DNA from: Pleurocapsa minor HA4230-MV1
GTDB taxonomy: Bacteria; Cyanobacteriota; Cyanobacteriia; Cyanobacteriales; Xenococcaceae
Direction of reading: 5' to 3'
Assembly (NCBI GenBank): GCA_019359095.1
Contig: JAHHHZ010000027.1
Coordinates: 62,001-126,000, forward strand
DNA: 64,000 nucleotides
The notes below the pieces were generated by a model that did not search any database, was not told where the DNA came from, and was given only the letters and a program-made list of their open reading frames with translations. Of this stretch, positions 1 through 8,471 are shown one piece after another. The translations under genes were made by a program, and so were the position numbers. How positions within the stretch are numbered: position 1 is the first letter of the stretch; every line of letters starts with the position of its first letter.

Positions 1-379
1 TAAATAAATCGGGAGTACTGAGGATGTTGAATTGTAGTAAAAGCAAGATGATTATCGTGTAAACAGTTGAGGAAGCCAATCCCATCAACAACTCTTTTTT
101 GAAATTACGTTCTTTAGATTGTTCTTGAACTACATCCAATACTCCTAACTGCATCAAGAGAATTCCCAAGACATTAGAAAGCCAGTAGCCTGCGATCGCA
201 CAGGGTAAAAATAAGTTGGCAGAAAATTGAGCGCAGATATAGCCAAAGAAATAAGCGATCGGCAGATTGAAAAATAAATCATTCCACCAAGACAAGGGTG
301 AGAGCAGAAATCCCAATCCCACAAGTATTAAACCTTTGAGTTTCTTTAAAGAATTAATCGTATTAAAGTTTTGCAGCAT
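1..379 (-). CDS. Integral membrane protein, C-terminus cut by window edge
   Basis: An open frame runs on the minus strand from an ATG at 379 to the window edge, so the C-terminus is missing. The 126 visible residues start MLQNFNTINSLKKLKGLILV and are strongly hydrophobic. At least three membrane segments can be seen: one near residues 16-40, one near 48-85 and one near 103-120. A short charged loop (QEQSKERNFKKE) separates the last two. I do not recognise the family, and nothing in the fragment suggests an enzyme. The gene diverges from the ABC-F gene at 636, with an AT-rich 256-bp promoter region between them. The frame is open over its full length with codon use like its neighbours, so I think it is a real gene of unknown function. 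Confidence 0.65.
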   Translation of the reverse strand, partial: MLQNFNTINSLKKLKGLILVGLGFLLSPLSWWNDLFFNLPIAYFFGYICAQFSANLFLPCAIAGYWLSNVLGILLMQLGVLDVVQEQSKERNFKKELLMGLASSTVYTIIILLLLQFNILSTPDLF

Positions 380-635
380 TTGTAATTACATTTTTAATTA
401 AATTATATTTAAATTCTAAATGCATTTCAATACAATGGCAATTTTATTTCAATTCGCCTGTAAAATACTAGCTCAACGAAGTTTAAAAATAACTGAGAAA
501 CTAATTGAGGGGAAAATAGTTAAACATTTCAATTCATCAACCATATAATATAAATTAGACAAAAAATGTAACAAAAATAAATATAAAGCAAAGTACTTTG
601 CCCTACTACATTTCACTCATTACAGGAGATCATCC

Positions 636-2354
636 ATGTTGCGACTTGAACATATCAGTAAGACTTATACGACGGGGGAAGTTCTCAAAGACGTTACTTG
701 GGAAGTTAAACCTGGAGAAAGAGTAGGGTTAGTTGGGGTCAATGGCGCAGGAAAATCGACTCAGCTTAAAATCATTAGTGGTGAAATTGAAGCTACATCA
801 GGGGAAGTGATTCGTCCTGCCAGCCTCAAGATTGCTTATCTTACCCAAGAATTTGAGGTAGAGCCAACTCGCACGGTTTACGAAGAATTTTGGACGGTTT
901 TTGTCGAAGCCAACGAAATTCAGCAGCAGATGAATCAGGTGCAGCAGGATATGGAGACTGCTGATGCCGAACAATTAGATCGCTTAATCAATAGATTAGA
1001 TAAGCTACAGCGTCAGTTTGAAGCTTTAGAAGGTTATACCCTTGATGCTCAAATCGAGAAGATTTTGCCTGAGATGGGGTTTAGTTCAGAAGATGGCGAT
1101 CGCCTAGTAAGTTCTTATAGTGGCGGTTGGCAAATGCGCATGAGTTTGGGAAAAATTTTGCTGCAAGAGCCAGATTTGCTGCTACTGGATGAGCCGACTA
1201 ACCACCTAGATCTAGAAACAATTGAATGGTTAGAAAACTATTTAAGAAGGATTAATACGCCGATGGTGATTGTCTCTCATGACCGTGAGTTTCTCGATCG
1301 CCTTTGTACTAAAATCGTGGAAACGGAACGAGGTGTCTCCACCACCTATTTAGGCAATTATTCCTCCTACCTGCAACAAAAAGCCGAAGCTCGAATAGCT
1401 CAGGGTTCAACTTACGAACGACAGCAAAAAGAAATTGCTAAACAACAAGAATTTATCGAGAAATTCCGCGCCAGCGCCACCCGTAGTACCCAAGCTAAAA
1501 GTAGAGAGAAGCAGCTAGATAAGGTTGAGTTAGTTGAAGCACCCGTAGCCAACCTGAGAACTCTTAAATTCCGTTTTCCCCCGTCTCCCAGAAGTGGAAG
1601 AGAAGTAATAATTATTGAAGATTTAGTTCATGCTTACAACAATAATATTTTATTTTTGGGGGCAGAATTAACCATTGAAAGAGGCGATCGCATTGCGATT
1701 TTGGGTCCGAACGGTGCAGGGAAATCGACTTTGTTACGTATGGCGATGGGCATGGAAAAGTTTGACGAGGGTAAGATTGAGTTAGGTAAACATAACGTGA
1801 TTCCTGGCTATTTTGAGCAGAATCAAGCCGAAGCTCTAGATCTAAATAAAACCGTTATAGATACGATTCACGATGAAGTCCCCGACTGGAAAAACGAACA
1901 GGTACGGACTTTATTAGGACAGTTTTTATTTAGTGGGGAAAGTGCCTTTAACAAAGTTGAAGCTTTAAGTGGTGGAGAGAAGGCGCGATTAGCTTTAGCG
2001 AAAATGCTCCTCAAGCCTGCTAATTTGTTGATTTTAGATGAGCCGACTAATCACTTGGACATTCCTGCCAAGGAGATGTTGGAAGAAGCTTTGCAGCATT
2101 ATGATGGCACAGTGCTAATTGTGTCTCACGATCGCTATTTTATTTCTCAGACGGCTAACAAGATCGTCGAAATTCGCAATGGAGAATTAGTTGCCTATCG
2201 TGGAGACTATCACTATTATCTCGATCGAATTGCCGAAGAAAAAGAGAAAGCTCGACAACAGGCTGAGGCAGACTTAAAGGCAGCTACAAAACAAGCTAAA
2301 CAAGCCAAACAAGCTGAGAAAAAGAAAAACAAGCAGAAAAAAGCCAAAGCGTAA
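636..2354 (+). CDS. ABC-F family ATPase (ribosome-associated, EttA/Uup type)
   Basis: Soluble protein of 572 residues with two ABC ATPase domains and no membrane segment, the ABC-F layout. The first Walker A is GVNGAGKST (residues 34-42), followed by an SGGWQMRM signature and LLLLDEPTNHLD. The second half has GPNGAGKST, LSGGEKARLALAK and LLILDEPTNHLD. A charged linker (roughly 240-310) joins the domains. The C-terminus is a Lys/Ala/Glu-rich helix, a common RNA-binding tail in this family. ABC-F proteins bind the ribosomal E site and help with translation; none exports a substrate. Subtype (EttA, Uup or YheS) is not certain. The start is supported by AGGAGA seven bases upstream of the ATG. It is monocistronic, ending before a repeat-rich spacer. 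Confidence 0.93.
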   Translation: MLRLEHISKTYTTGEVLKDVTWEVKPGERVGLVGVNGAGKSTQLKIISGEIEATSGEVIRPASLKIAYLTQEFEVEPTRTVYEEFWTVFVEANEIQQQMNQVQQDMETADAEQLDRLINRLDKLQRQFEALEGYTLDAQIEKILPEMGFSSEDGDRLVSSYSGGWQMRMSLGKILLQEPDLLLLDEPTNHLDLETIEWLENYLRRINTPMVIVSHDREFLDRLCTKIVETERGVSTTYLGNYSSYLQQKAEARIAQGSTYERQQKEIAKQQEFIEKFRASATRSTQAKSREKQLDKVELVEAPVANLRTLKFRFPPSPRSGREVIIIEDLVHAYNNNILFLGAELTIERGDRIAILGPNGAGKSTLLRMAMGMEKFDEGKIELGKHNVIPGYFEQNQAEALDLNKTVIDTIHDEVPDWKNEQVRTLLGQFLFSGESAFNKVEALSGGEKARLALAKMLLKPANLLILDEPTNHLDIPAKEMLEEALQHYDGTVLIVSHDRYFISQTANKIVEIRNGELVAYRGDYHYYLDRIAEEKEKARQQAEADLKAATKQAKQAKQAEKKKNKQKKAKA

Positions 2355-2411
2355 TCTTCGTCGCAACCTTACTGGTTGAGTAATTCTCTTTGATCGAGCG
2401 AAAGTAGAATT

Positions 2412-2527
2412 ATATCAAGTCCGCTTAAATTACTTCTAATAAAATCTTAGCGTCTTAGCGTCTTTGCGACGCGAAGCTAGTCCTTTAGGGCGCGAGTTTT
2501 AATTGGAATTGTTTAAACGGACTTCAT
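2412..2527. repeat. Intergenic repeat R1, copy 1 (interrupted)
   Basis: About 116 bp with near-inverted ends (AAGTCCGCTTAA on the left, TTTAAACGGACTT on the right). The body has phased GCGTCTTTGCG motifs. It matches 3936-4026 closely but carries an extra 24 bp in the middle. Confidence 0.8.
2469..2492. repeat. Palindromic module inserted in repeat R1
   Basis: These 24 bp (ACGCGAAGCTAGTCC...GGGCG) are absent from the otherwise matching copy at 3936-4026, which reads straight through TTTGCGCGAG. The insertion can also be read as 21 bp flanked by a 3-bp GCG duplication. The same module recurs at many spacers in the window (about 4.55, 6.09, 11.4, 19.5, 28.1, 52.5 and 53.6 kb). Confidence 0.75.
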
Positions 2528-2559
2528 CTTACTCAACTTTAACTAATTACTAAAAACTT

Positions 2560-3021
2560 ATGACCCTGGAGCAACAGTTACAACTAATTATCGACGATGC
2601 AGCAAATTATGGTGTACCCAGCTCAGTTGTCGAAAGTGCGATCGCTCCCGTACTAAAAATATTTGCCGAGCAACTACAACATCTCGAATACTACATTCTG
2701 CAAAACTTAGCCGAAGATTGGGTTTTAACCACTATTGCTAATCCCCAACTACAGCAGTCAAAAAAAGTAATTTATGCCTTTATCTCCGTTCAGGATGCTG
2801 CAACTTTTCAGGGTACAGCCAATGCAGATTTGATCGCGATGCCAATTGATGTGGTGCAGCTTTTATTTCGACTCTTTTCGCTACAGGAAGTAGACAGTAT
2901 CATCTTTCTAGAAAATTCGCTAAATCTCAATCATGGGGTTGAAATAGAACGCGATCGCTTATCCCAGCTAATTCGACAGCAGATTGAGCAGTTAGGCAAA
3001 ATTCCGCCGAATATAGCTTAA
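2560..3021 (+). CDS. Conserved hypothetical protein, soluble
   Basis: A 153-residue acidic, soluble protein starting MTLEQQLQLIIDDAANYGVP. It has no signal peptide, membrane segment or cysteine cluster. The N-terminal half looks helical and the middle (VIYAFISVQDAATF) looks like a beta strand. I do not recognise it as an enzyme. HIP1-related GATCGC motifs inside the gene and codon use like its neighbours point to a resident cyanobacterial gene rather than a recent arrival. The start is the first ATG after an AT-rich leader that follows repeat R1. It stands alone: the genes on both sides are separated by more than 200 bp. Confidence 0.7.
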   Translation: MTLEQQLQLIIDDAANYGVPSSVVESAIAPVLKIFAEQLQHLEYYILQNLAEDWVLTTIANPQLQQSKKVIYAFISVQDAATFQGTANADLIAMPIDVVQLLFRLFSLQEVDSIIFLENSLNLNHGVEIERDRLSQLIRQQIEQLGKIPPNIA

Positions 3022-3287
3022 ATATCTGCAACAAAAGTTTATTTTGCAAATTAATATTGATATTTATATCGAAAATAGTTACGACTAGTCAGCAGTAATA
3101 GTCAGCTAGCTATAATTACAATCTAGAATTAGTCATAATGATCACAGTTGATGTGGGACAACATTTTGATCGCTTTACTTCGTCGATACGACCAAGCAAT
3201 CTCTTGTCTATCTCCATGCCACCTAGCAGCTGGATGATCCTCATAGCTAGCAACACGGTCACAAGTATCACGGCATTATAAAGTTAT

Positions 3288-3830
3288 ATGTCTAACGTCC
3301 ATAAATTTCACCGCTCACTACACTCTGGCACCGATCTTTTACAACAAGAATGGTCAGAATTCAATCGTTTTCACCCTCAAGGAACATATCCTTGTCCTGT
3401 CTGTCGTCATGGCAAAATAGCAGAAATGCCCTTAATGGAAACTTTTGCCTGTAGCTTTTGTCAACATATCTTTACTACCAACTTTGACCAACAATTGCTC
3501 AAGATGGTAGACAGCCAACTACCTTTAACTTGGTATTGGAATGGCAAAGTTTGGAAAGGGATTTATCGAGAAGGTGCAGAAGTCGGCTCGGTTTATATTC
3601 TACTGGCGATCGCTTTTGTGCTAATTCCCACAGCAATTATTGCCTTGGGGGTATATTTATTTCCACCCATGAATGGCAGCTTGTTATCCTGGTTTCCTTT
3701 GCTGTGGACAACTCTAACTTTCTGCGCTCATCTGTTTTGCGTAATCTGGCTCATTATTGAGTACTATCAATTTCCAATTTTCCTCTATGTTAGAGCTTTA
3801 AAAAGAAAACTGCTGAGTAGAATGAGTTAG
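3288..3830 (+). CDS. Zinc-ribbon membrane protein, uncharacterised
   Basis: A 180-residue protein with an N-terminal cytoplasmic part holding two CxxC pairs (CPVC near residue 36 and CSFC near residue 55), spaced like a four-cysteine zinc ribbon. Two hydrophobic segments follow, one near 102-126 (VYILLAIAFVLIPTAIIALG) and one near 132-162. The protein ends with a basic tail (RALKRKLLSRMS). The domain order suggests a membrane-anchored zinc-binding adaptor, but I cannot name a function. No operon partner is visible; the downstream spacer holds repeat R1 copy 2. The gene starts at an ATG that closely follows a short TTATAAAG tract. Confidence 0.7.
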   Translation: MSNVHKFHRSLHSGTDLLQQEWSEFNRFHPQGTYPCPVCRHGKIAEMPLMETFACSFCQHIFTTNFDQQLLKMVDSQLPLTWYWNGKVWKGIYREGAEVGSVYILLAIAFVLIPTAIIALGVYLFPPMNGSLLSWFPLLWTTLTFCAHLFCVIWLIIEYYQFPIFLYVRALKRKLLSRMS

Positions 3831-3935
3831 CTCTTAATCATCAAAGGGTTTAAATTTAGCCAAATAAGTCAAGATGGGTAGAAAATAAAGTCTAACCCAT
3901 CAAAAACTTACAAGCTTGAGAAATATTAATCTCTG

Positions 3936-4026
3936 ATATCAAGTCCGCTTAAGTGTTTCTAATAAAATCTTTGCGCCTCTGCGTCTTTGCGCGAGTTTTA
4001 ATTGGAATTGTTTAAACGGACTTCAT
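3936..4026. repeat. Intergenic repeat R1, copy 2 (uninterrupted)
   Basis: About 91 bp matching 2412-2527 but without the 24-bp insert. It starts ATATCAAGTCCGCTT and ends TTAAACGGACTTCAT, so the termini are imperfect inverted repeats. This copy serves as the empty site for the insertion in copy 1. Confidence 0.8.
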
Positions 4027-4109
4027 ATGGCAAAGTGGAGTTTGAAGCCATGAAAATAACAACGCCACTAAATTAAATATCGCATTAAATATCGCTATTT
4101 TAGCTAGTT

Positions 4110-4463
4110 TTAATTATTAGGTGCGACGGGTAAAGTTCGACCTTCTACTTGATCGAAATAAGGCATTACTTCTTCAGTGTAGTCAATTGGTAGAACCGCA
4201 CAAACATTTTCATGGGGGCGAGGAATAATTACCCAGGATTCTAAAGTAGCTCCTTCAGCTTTTTTAACCGCCTCAATACCCGCAGCCATAGCAGTTTTGA
4301 CTTCTGAGACATCTCCGCGAATATTGACGCTAAAACGGGCGCTACCGACACGAATATAGCCAACTAGAGTTACTCTACCAGCTTTTACCATAGCATCAGC
4401 AGCGGCTAAAATACCTGGAAATCCTTTTGTTTCGATCGAGCCTACAGCAGATTGAGATGGCAT
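4110..4463 (-). CDS. ccmK4: Carboxysome shell hexamer protein CcmK4
   Basis: Single BMC domain (117 residues) forming hexameric tiles of the beta-carboxysome shell. The start MPSQSAVGSIETKGFPGILA and the run RGDVSEVKTAMAAGIEAV with WVIIPRPHENVCAVLPID match the CcmK4 group rather than CcmK1/K2, which begin [14 protein letters not shown]. The pore-loop region and the C-terminal extension (DQVEGRTLPVAPNN) are also CcmK4-like. It lies downstream of ccmK3 on the same strand with a 229-bp spacer, so the two probably form the satellite ccmK3-K4 locus that many beta-cyanobacteria keep apart from the main ccm operon. CcmK3 and CcmK4 are known to form mixed hexamers thought to tune shell permeability. 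Paralogy assignment is by motif comparison from memory. Confidence 0.88.
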   Translation of the reverse strand: MPSQSAVGSIETKGFPGILAAADAMVKAGRVTLVGYIRVGSARFSVNIRGDVSEVKTAMAAGIEAVKKAEGATLESWVIIPRPHENVCAVLPIDYTEEVMPYFDQVEGRTLPVAPNN

Positions 4464-4549
4464 AAATTTGCTCCTTAAATTATTAATTACAAATACAAAT
4501 TAAGTAATCTTAAATTACTTTTACGGCCTGGAACATGGTCGGGAAACCC

Positions 4550-4575
4550 GTCCTAAAGGATTAGCTCCGCGTCAC
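4550..4575. repeat. Palindromic module in ccmK3-ccmK4 spacer
   Basis: GTCCTAAAGGATTAGCTCC...GTCAC is a reverse-strand copy of the GACGCG-AGCTA-TCCTTTAGGA module seen elsewhere. It lies between ccmK3 and ccmK4, beside a small CGGGAAACCCG hairpin. Confidence 0.55.
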
Positions 4576-4692
4576 CGTTTCCGCCTTACGAATACTAATC
4601 TTAGCCGACTAAGGGTAGTTTTAAAATACAGCTTTAAAATGCAGTTTTAAAATGCAGCTTTAAAATAGATTTAGCTACTTACGAATCGTCAC

Positions 4693-5007
4693 CTAAAAGC
4701 GATATTGTTCTACTTCTTCGGTATAGCCGATTGGTAAAACAGCAACGACATTGTCTGGAGGGTTCGGGACAATATAGTGAGTTGTCACCTCACCGCCAAA
4801 AGTATTTTCGGCTGCTGCAATTCCTGCCGCCATCGAAGGTCTGACTTCAGAAATTGGCCCGCGAATCGCAATTACAAAAGTAGCACTTTCGCCCTTATCA
4901 AAATACACTAGGGTAACGCGAGCAGCTTTTAACATGGCATCAGAAGCTGCTAAAACAGCGGGAAAACCCAAGGTTTGAATTACCCCTACTGCGTGTTGTT
5001 GAGACAT
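4693..5007 (-). CDS. ccmK3: Carboxysome shell hexamer protein CcmK3
   Basis: Single BMC domain of 104 residues. The start [51 protein letters not shown] follows the CcmK3 group, as does HYIVPNPPDNVVAVLPIGYTEEV in place of the [15 protein letters not shown] of CcmK1/K2. CcmK3 is thought not to form homohexamers and to assemble with CcmK4, encoded just downstream. The start codon follows a weak purine tract. The upstream neighbour on the same strand (5059-5670) is an unrelated hypothetical gene only 51 bp away, so transcription may begin upstream of that gene or in the short gap. Assignment rests on motif pattern and gene order. Confidence 0.88.
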   Translation of the reverse strand: MSQQHAVGVIQTLGFPAVLAASDAMLKAARVTLVYFDKGESATFVIAIRGPISEVRPSMAAGIAAAENTFGGEVTTHYIVPNPPDNVVAVLPIGYTEEVEQYRF

Positions 5008-5058
5008 AAATTTCAGTTCAAAAAATTCAAGTTAATCAAAGCATATGAGCTTAGACTA

Positions 5059-5670
5059 CTATATCTTGATTGCGCTCGGTTCCGATACCGTAGCAATAAT
5101 GCGATCGCAACCCGATTTTGGCTTTGCCCATTGATACTGAGATTCTTTGGGATCGCCCCAACACAAGCCTAGATAAATTTCAGTACGGGCAGCATCAATT
5201 TCTGCCCATTCTGTTTGACCGATTAACTTCCGCAGATAATCGCTAGATATTTTTCGGTGGTGATTACCATACTGGTTTTTTTGATGGTTAACTAACCAAA
5301 AATTCATCTGACAAGTAACTCGCTCCCAAAAATTTAAGATTTTAGTTCGAGCAGCAATCAGGATCTCTTTATCTCCCTCTACAGGAATCAACTGATTGTG
5401 GATTTCAGGATAGGTAATGCTTTGTTGCGCAAAACTGCAAGAACGCCAAATTATCCCCGAAACTCCATGCTGCTGTTGATATTCATGGATTTGGCTGCGA
5501 AAATCACGATAAGCAAAAACCTTGTTTACCTGATCCATATTGAGAGCTTTGGCAACTACGGGATCATTAATGCGCTGTGCCGAGGATAAGACTACACGCC
5601 TACCTTTCCAATTTTCTTTTAGCTCACAGTCTAATATTTTAATTAGTTCTTCGGTGGTATATGTCATCAA
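5059..5670 (-). CDS. Conserved hypothetical protein upstream of ccmK3
   Basis: A 203-residue soluble protein beginning MMTYTTEELIKILDCELKEN. Several aromatic and basic stretches (GVSGIIWRSCSF, NFWERVTCQMNFWLVNHQ, EIYLGLCWGDPKESQYQWAKP) suggest a compact folded domain. No membrane segment or known catalytic signature can be seen. The gene is on the same strand as ccmK3 and ends 51 bp before it, so the two could be co-transcribed. I do not know a carboxysome role for it and do not infer one. Two possible start codons are adjacent (ATGATG at 5670). Confidence 0.65.
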   Translation of the reverse strand: MMTYTTEELIKILDCELKENWKGRRVVLSSAQRINDPVVAKALNMDQVNKVFAYRDFRSQIHEYQQQHGVSGIIWRSCSFAQQSITYPEIHNQLIPVEGDKEILIAARTKILNFWERVTCQMNFWLVNHQKNQYGNHHRKISSDYLRKLIGQTEWAEIDAARTEIYLGLCWGDPKESQYQWAKPKSGCDRIIATVSEPSAIKI

Positions 5671-5833
5671 TCCAATGCGACTAAGACGGCACTATTTGCA
5701 TTGTAGCGCTGCTTTGTCAATGCTCGATAATAAAATAGATCGACTTTATTTTTGATTAAGATCTGGTGTAATAACTAGCATTCACGACAAAAATACGTAT
5801 GATAGGAAGGAAATCAATAGTTGGTAAGGTTTT

Positions 5834-6061
5834 ATGTCGTCAGAAAACATCGAAATTTGCCCCGTTTGTCAAGTTCAAATCAAAGACGATCGCGAGGTGA
5901 TTTTTAGCTCTGGTAAACCAGGCGATCGCACTAGGCTTTGGGCAAGAGTCTGTCAATATGTGGCAGGCAAGCGAGAAGGCTGCATTAATCAAAATGCGGA
6001 GAAAATTTCGGCGATTCAGCCGACGGATAGCTACCAGCCAGCTACTTTTAAGCAAGAATGA
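5834..6061 (+). CDS. Small cysteine-containing conserved protein
   Basis: A 75-residue protein with one CPVC pair near the N-terminus (MSSENIEICPVCQVQIKDD) and two further cysteines (VCQY and GCINQN), which could complete a zinc site. The middle (IFSSGKPGDRTRLWARVCQYV) is basic and aromatic. It resembles small cyanobacterial zinc-finger-like proteins of unknown function. The frame holds two HIP1-related sites and starts at an ATG following a GGTAAGG tract. It is not in an operon; a tandem-repeat and palindrome cluster follows the stop codon directly. Function unknown. Confidence 0.65.
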   Translation: MSSENIEICPVCQVQIKDDREVIFSSGKPGDRTRLWARVCQYVAGKREGCINQNAEKISAIQPTDSYQPATFKQE

Positions 6062-6064
6062 TTG

Positions 6065-6209
6065 GTAATTACTGATTACTGATTATTTGCGACGCGAAGC
6101 TAGTCCTTTAGGGCGAAGCTTATGCTAAAGCACTAGCTACGCGTCGTCCTTTAGGACTCATTACTGAGGTTGTCCAAAAGATACACCTTCGGATATACCT
6201 TTTGGTATT
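6065..6209. repeat. STRR tract plus palindromic modules
   Basis: A short 7-bp tandem repeat (unit TGATTAC) is followed at 6089 by the GCGACGCGAAGC...TCCTTTAGGG module, its near-mirror ACGCGTCGTCCTTTAGGA, and a CGGATATACC arm. The whole unit fills the spacer between the small Cys protein and ilvA. Confidence 0.7.
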
Positions 6210-6214
6210 ACTGA

Positions 6215-7786
6215 TCAGCTGAGGAATAGTTTGTAAGAAGGGTTTGAGCTTTCGTCCCAGTGGCGATAGCCGATGGAGTTGAGGAACTTTTGCCATTCAG
6301 CCATTTCATCTGGTGGTACTTGCATCCCGACGGCTATACGCCCATAATCAGCACCGTTGTTACGATAGTGAAAGAGACTAATATTCCAATTAGGACTCAT
6401 ACAGCTTAAGAACTTAACTAATGCTCCTGGGCGTTCGGGAAACTCAAAGCGATAGAGGAGTTCGTTTTCTGATAAAGGCGATCGCCCGCCAACCATATGC
6501 CGTAGGTGCATTTTAGCTAGTTCATCGTCTGTCAGATCGATAGTTTCAAACCCTTGCGCCACAAAAGTCTCCACGATGGAAGCTGCATCAGCGCGATTTT
6601 GAATTTGAATACCGACAAAAATATAGGCTTTGTGTTCGTTAGAAATGCGATAGTTAAATTCGGTTAAATTGCGTTTACCGATGCATTCACAAAATTTAAG
6701 AAAGCTGCCCCTGGCTTCGGGAATAGTTACGGCAAAAATTGCCTCGCGACGTTCACCAAATTCGGCTCTTTCCGAGACAAATCTGAGACGATCGAAGTTC
6801 ATGTTTGCCCCGCAGGCGATCGCTACTAGGGTTTCTCCTGTAATATTTTCCCTTTCTACATAAGCTTTAGCTCCAGCGATCGCTAATGCCCCAGCAGGTT
6901 CTAAGATCGAGCGGGTATCTTGAAACACATCTTTAATCGCAGCACAGGTATCATCTGTATCGACCAAAATAATTTCGTCTACATAGTCTTGACATAAACG
7001 AAAAGTTTCCTCTCCCACTTCCCGCACTGCCACACCATCGGCAAACAAACCGACTCTAGGTAGACAAACGCGATATCCTGCCTTGAGGGATTGAGACATG
7101 GCATCGGCATCTACAGGCTCTACCCCAATAATCTTAATTTCTGGACGTAAACGCTTGATATAGGCAGAAATTCCGCCAATTAGACCACCACCACCAATGG
7201 CAACAAAGATAGCGTGGATTGGCTGCTGGTATTGTCGTAAAATCTCCATGCCAATTGTTCCTTGTCCAGCAATCACATCAGGATCGTCAAATGGATGAAT
7301 GAAGGTCAAACCCTTCTGTTGACATAGTTGCTTGGCATGGGCGCAAGCATCATCATAGGTATCTCCCCACAACACTACATTTCCGCCACGGGCTTTGACT
7401 GCATCTATCTTTACCTGGGGGGTAGTTACAGGCATGACAATAATTGCCGTTGTGCCTAAATGCTGGGCAGCTAAAGCGACACCTTGAGCATGATTGCCAG
7501 CAGAAGCTGCAATTACGCCTTGCTGGAGAACATCTGGGGGCAGTTTTGCCATTTTGTTATAAGCACCCCTGAGTTTAAAGGAAAATACTGACTGCATATC
7601 TTCTCGTTTCAGCAGCAGTTTATTATTGAGCCTAGCTGACAAATTAGGCGCGTATTCTAACGGAGACTCTTGGGCAACATCATAAACGCGGGCATTAAGA
7701 ATCCTCTCCAAGTAGTCGGATTTCATTGGCGGAGTTGCTATGTATAGATAATCCTCAAATTTTACCAAAAATTCTTCTCTATTCAA
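6215..7786 (-). CDS. ilvA: Threonine ammonia-lyase, biosynthetic
   Basis: PLP enzyme that deaminates threonine to 2-oxobutanoate, the first step of isoleucine synthesis, in the cytoplasm. The PLP lysine sits in SVFSFKLRGAYNKM (Lys71). The asparagine loop SAGNHAQGVA and the phosphate-binding loop AIGGGGLIGG are both present. After about residue 330 come two ACT-like regulatory domains (around 345-420 and 440-515), including GGRSPLSENELLYRFEFPERPGAL, which mark the long allosteric form inhibited by isoleucine. At 523 residues it has the normal length for this type. It is monocistronic and faces a repeat-rich spacer downstream. No attenuator or T-box can be seen upstream. Confidence 0.95.
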   Translation of the reverse strand: MNREEFLVKFEDYLYIATPPMKSDYLERILNARVYDVAQESPLEYAPNLSARLNNKLLLKREDMQSVFSFKLRGAYNKMAKLPPDVLQQGVIAASAGNHAQGVALAAQHLGTTAIIVMPVTTPQVKIDAVKARGGNVVLWGDTYDDACAHAKQLCQQKGLTFIHPFDDPDVIAGQGTIGMEILRQYQQPIHAIFVAIGGGGLIGGISAYIKRLRPEIKIIGVEPVDADAMSQSLKAGYRVCLPRVGLFADGVAVREVGEETFRLCQDYVDEIILVDTDDTCAAIKDVFQDTRSILEPAGALAIAGAKAYVERENITGETLVAIACGANMNFDRLRFVSERAEFGERREAIFAVTIPEARGSFLKFCECIGKRNLTEFNYRISNEHKAYIFVGIQIQNRADAASIVETFVAQGFETIDLTDDELAKMHLRHMVGGRSPLSENELLYRFEFPERPGALVKFLSCMSPNWNISLFHYRNNGADYGRIAVGMQVPPDEMAEWQKFLNSIGYRHWDESSNPSYKLFLS

Positions 7787-7943
7787 TCGGAATCAAAAAT
7801 CATTAATATTCAATTAGATGCGTTAATAGTTATTGATAGTTGTTGGGTTTCACTTCGTTCTACCCAACCTACCAGATCGGCGATCGCACTTATTGAGGGG
7901 ATTTGGACAATATCGCGGATGCAAATCTTATATAGAGAGCGTT

Positions 7944-8471
7944 TTAATACTTTCTATCATCTGACTCTGAAAATATTTTGGCAATCCCAAATATTGCGCC
8001 TCCTACTGCAACTGCACCTACAGCTACAGCTGCAAGTGGTAATCCCACTGTAGTTGTAAAGCCTATAGTACCTAATATACCCGCAGCAGGAACAGTCGTT
8101 TCTACTAGTGCTAATCCAGCACCAGCAACAAAACCAGCATTACAAGCAGCACCAGCGTTTCGGACTTGCTGACTATCTGGTTCACCAGAAGTACAGCAGG
8201 TAGCAAAGTGTTCACAGTTATTAAAAAACAACCTGTAATTTGGTTCATGTAATCTTCTTTCTGCTCTTCTAACTATTGCATCAGGCGAATATTTATAAGA
8301 ATAAGATTTAACATAAACTTGTTTTCCTTGAGCAAATTCTCTGTAGGAAGTTTTAGTAATTTTTCCTCCTTCTTGTTTTCCCCTGTAATGAATTACAGTT
8401 CCGTCTCCGCAATTAATACCATGATGAGTAATTAACCCTGCATGAACGTAAATATGATCGCCTTTAGTCAT
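7944..8471 (-). CDS. LRAT-fold (NlpC/P60-like) protein with membrane tail
   Basis: A 175-residue protein whose first 100 residues carry the LRAT hallmarks: H-x-G-I with a G-D-G-T-V-I-H strand (His17, His28) and the NCEHF box with the candidate nucleophile Cys86. Proteins of this fold are thiol acyltransferases or lipases acting on phospholipid or retinoid substrates. The C-terminal half (about 105-165) is Gly/Ala/Val-rich and hydrophobic, forming one or two membrane segments, as in animal LRAT and HRASLS proteins. The cellular substrate is unknown. The gene is alone, and a 449-bp AT-rich region lies upstream. The family call rests on visible motifs; the membrane tail strengthens it. Confidence 0.8.
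   Translation of the reverse strand: MTKGDHIYVHAGLITHHGINCGDGTVIHYRGKQEGGKITKTSYREFAQGKQVYVKSYSYKYSPDAIVRRAERRLHEPNYRLFFNNCEHFATCCTSGEPDSQQVRNAGAACNAGFVAGAGLALVETTVPAAGILGTIGFTTTVGLPLAAVAVGAVAVGGAIFGIAKIFSESDDRKY

Noticed and set aside
3138-3281. Short plus-strand frame and an overlapping minus-strand coding-like scrap
   Set aside because: Neither has a ribosome-binding site or a family resemblance; the minus-strand frame has no start codon.
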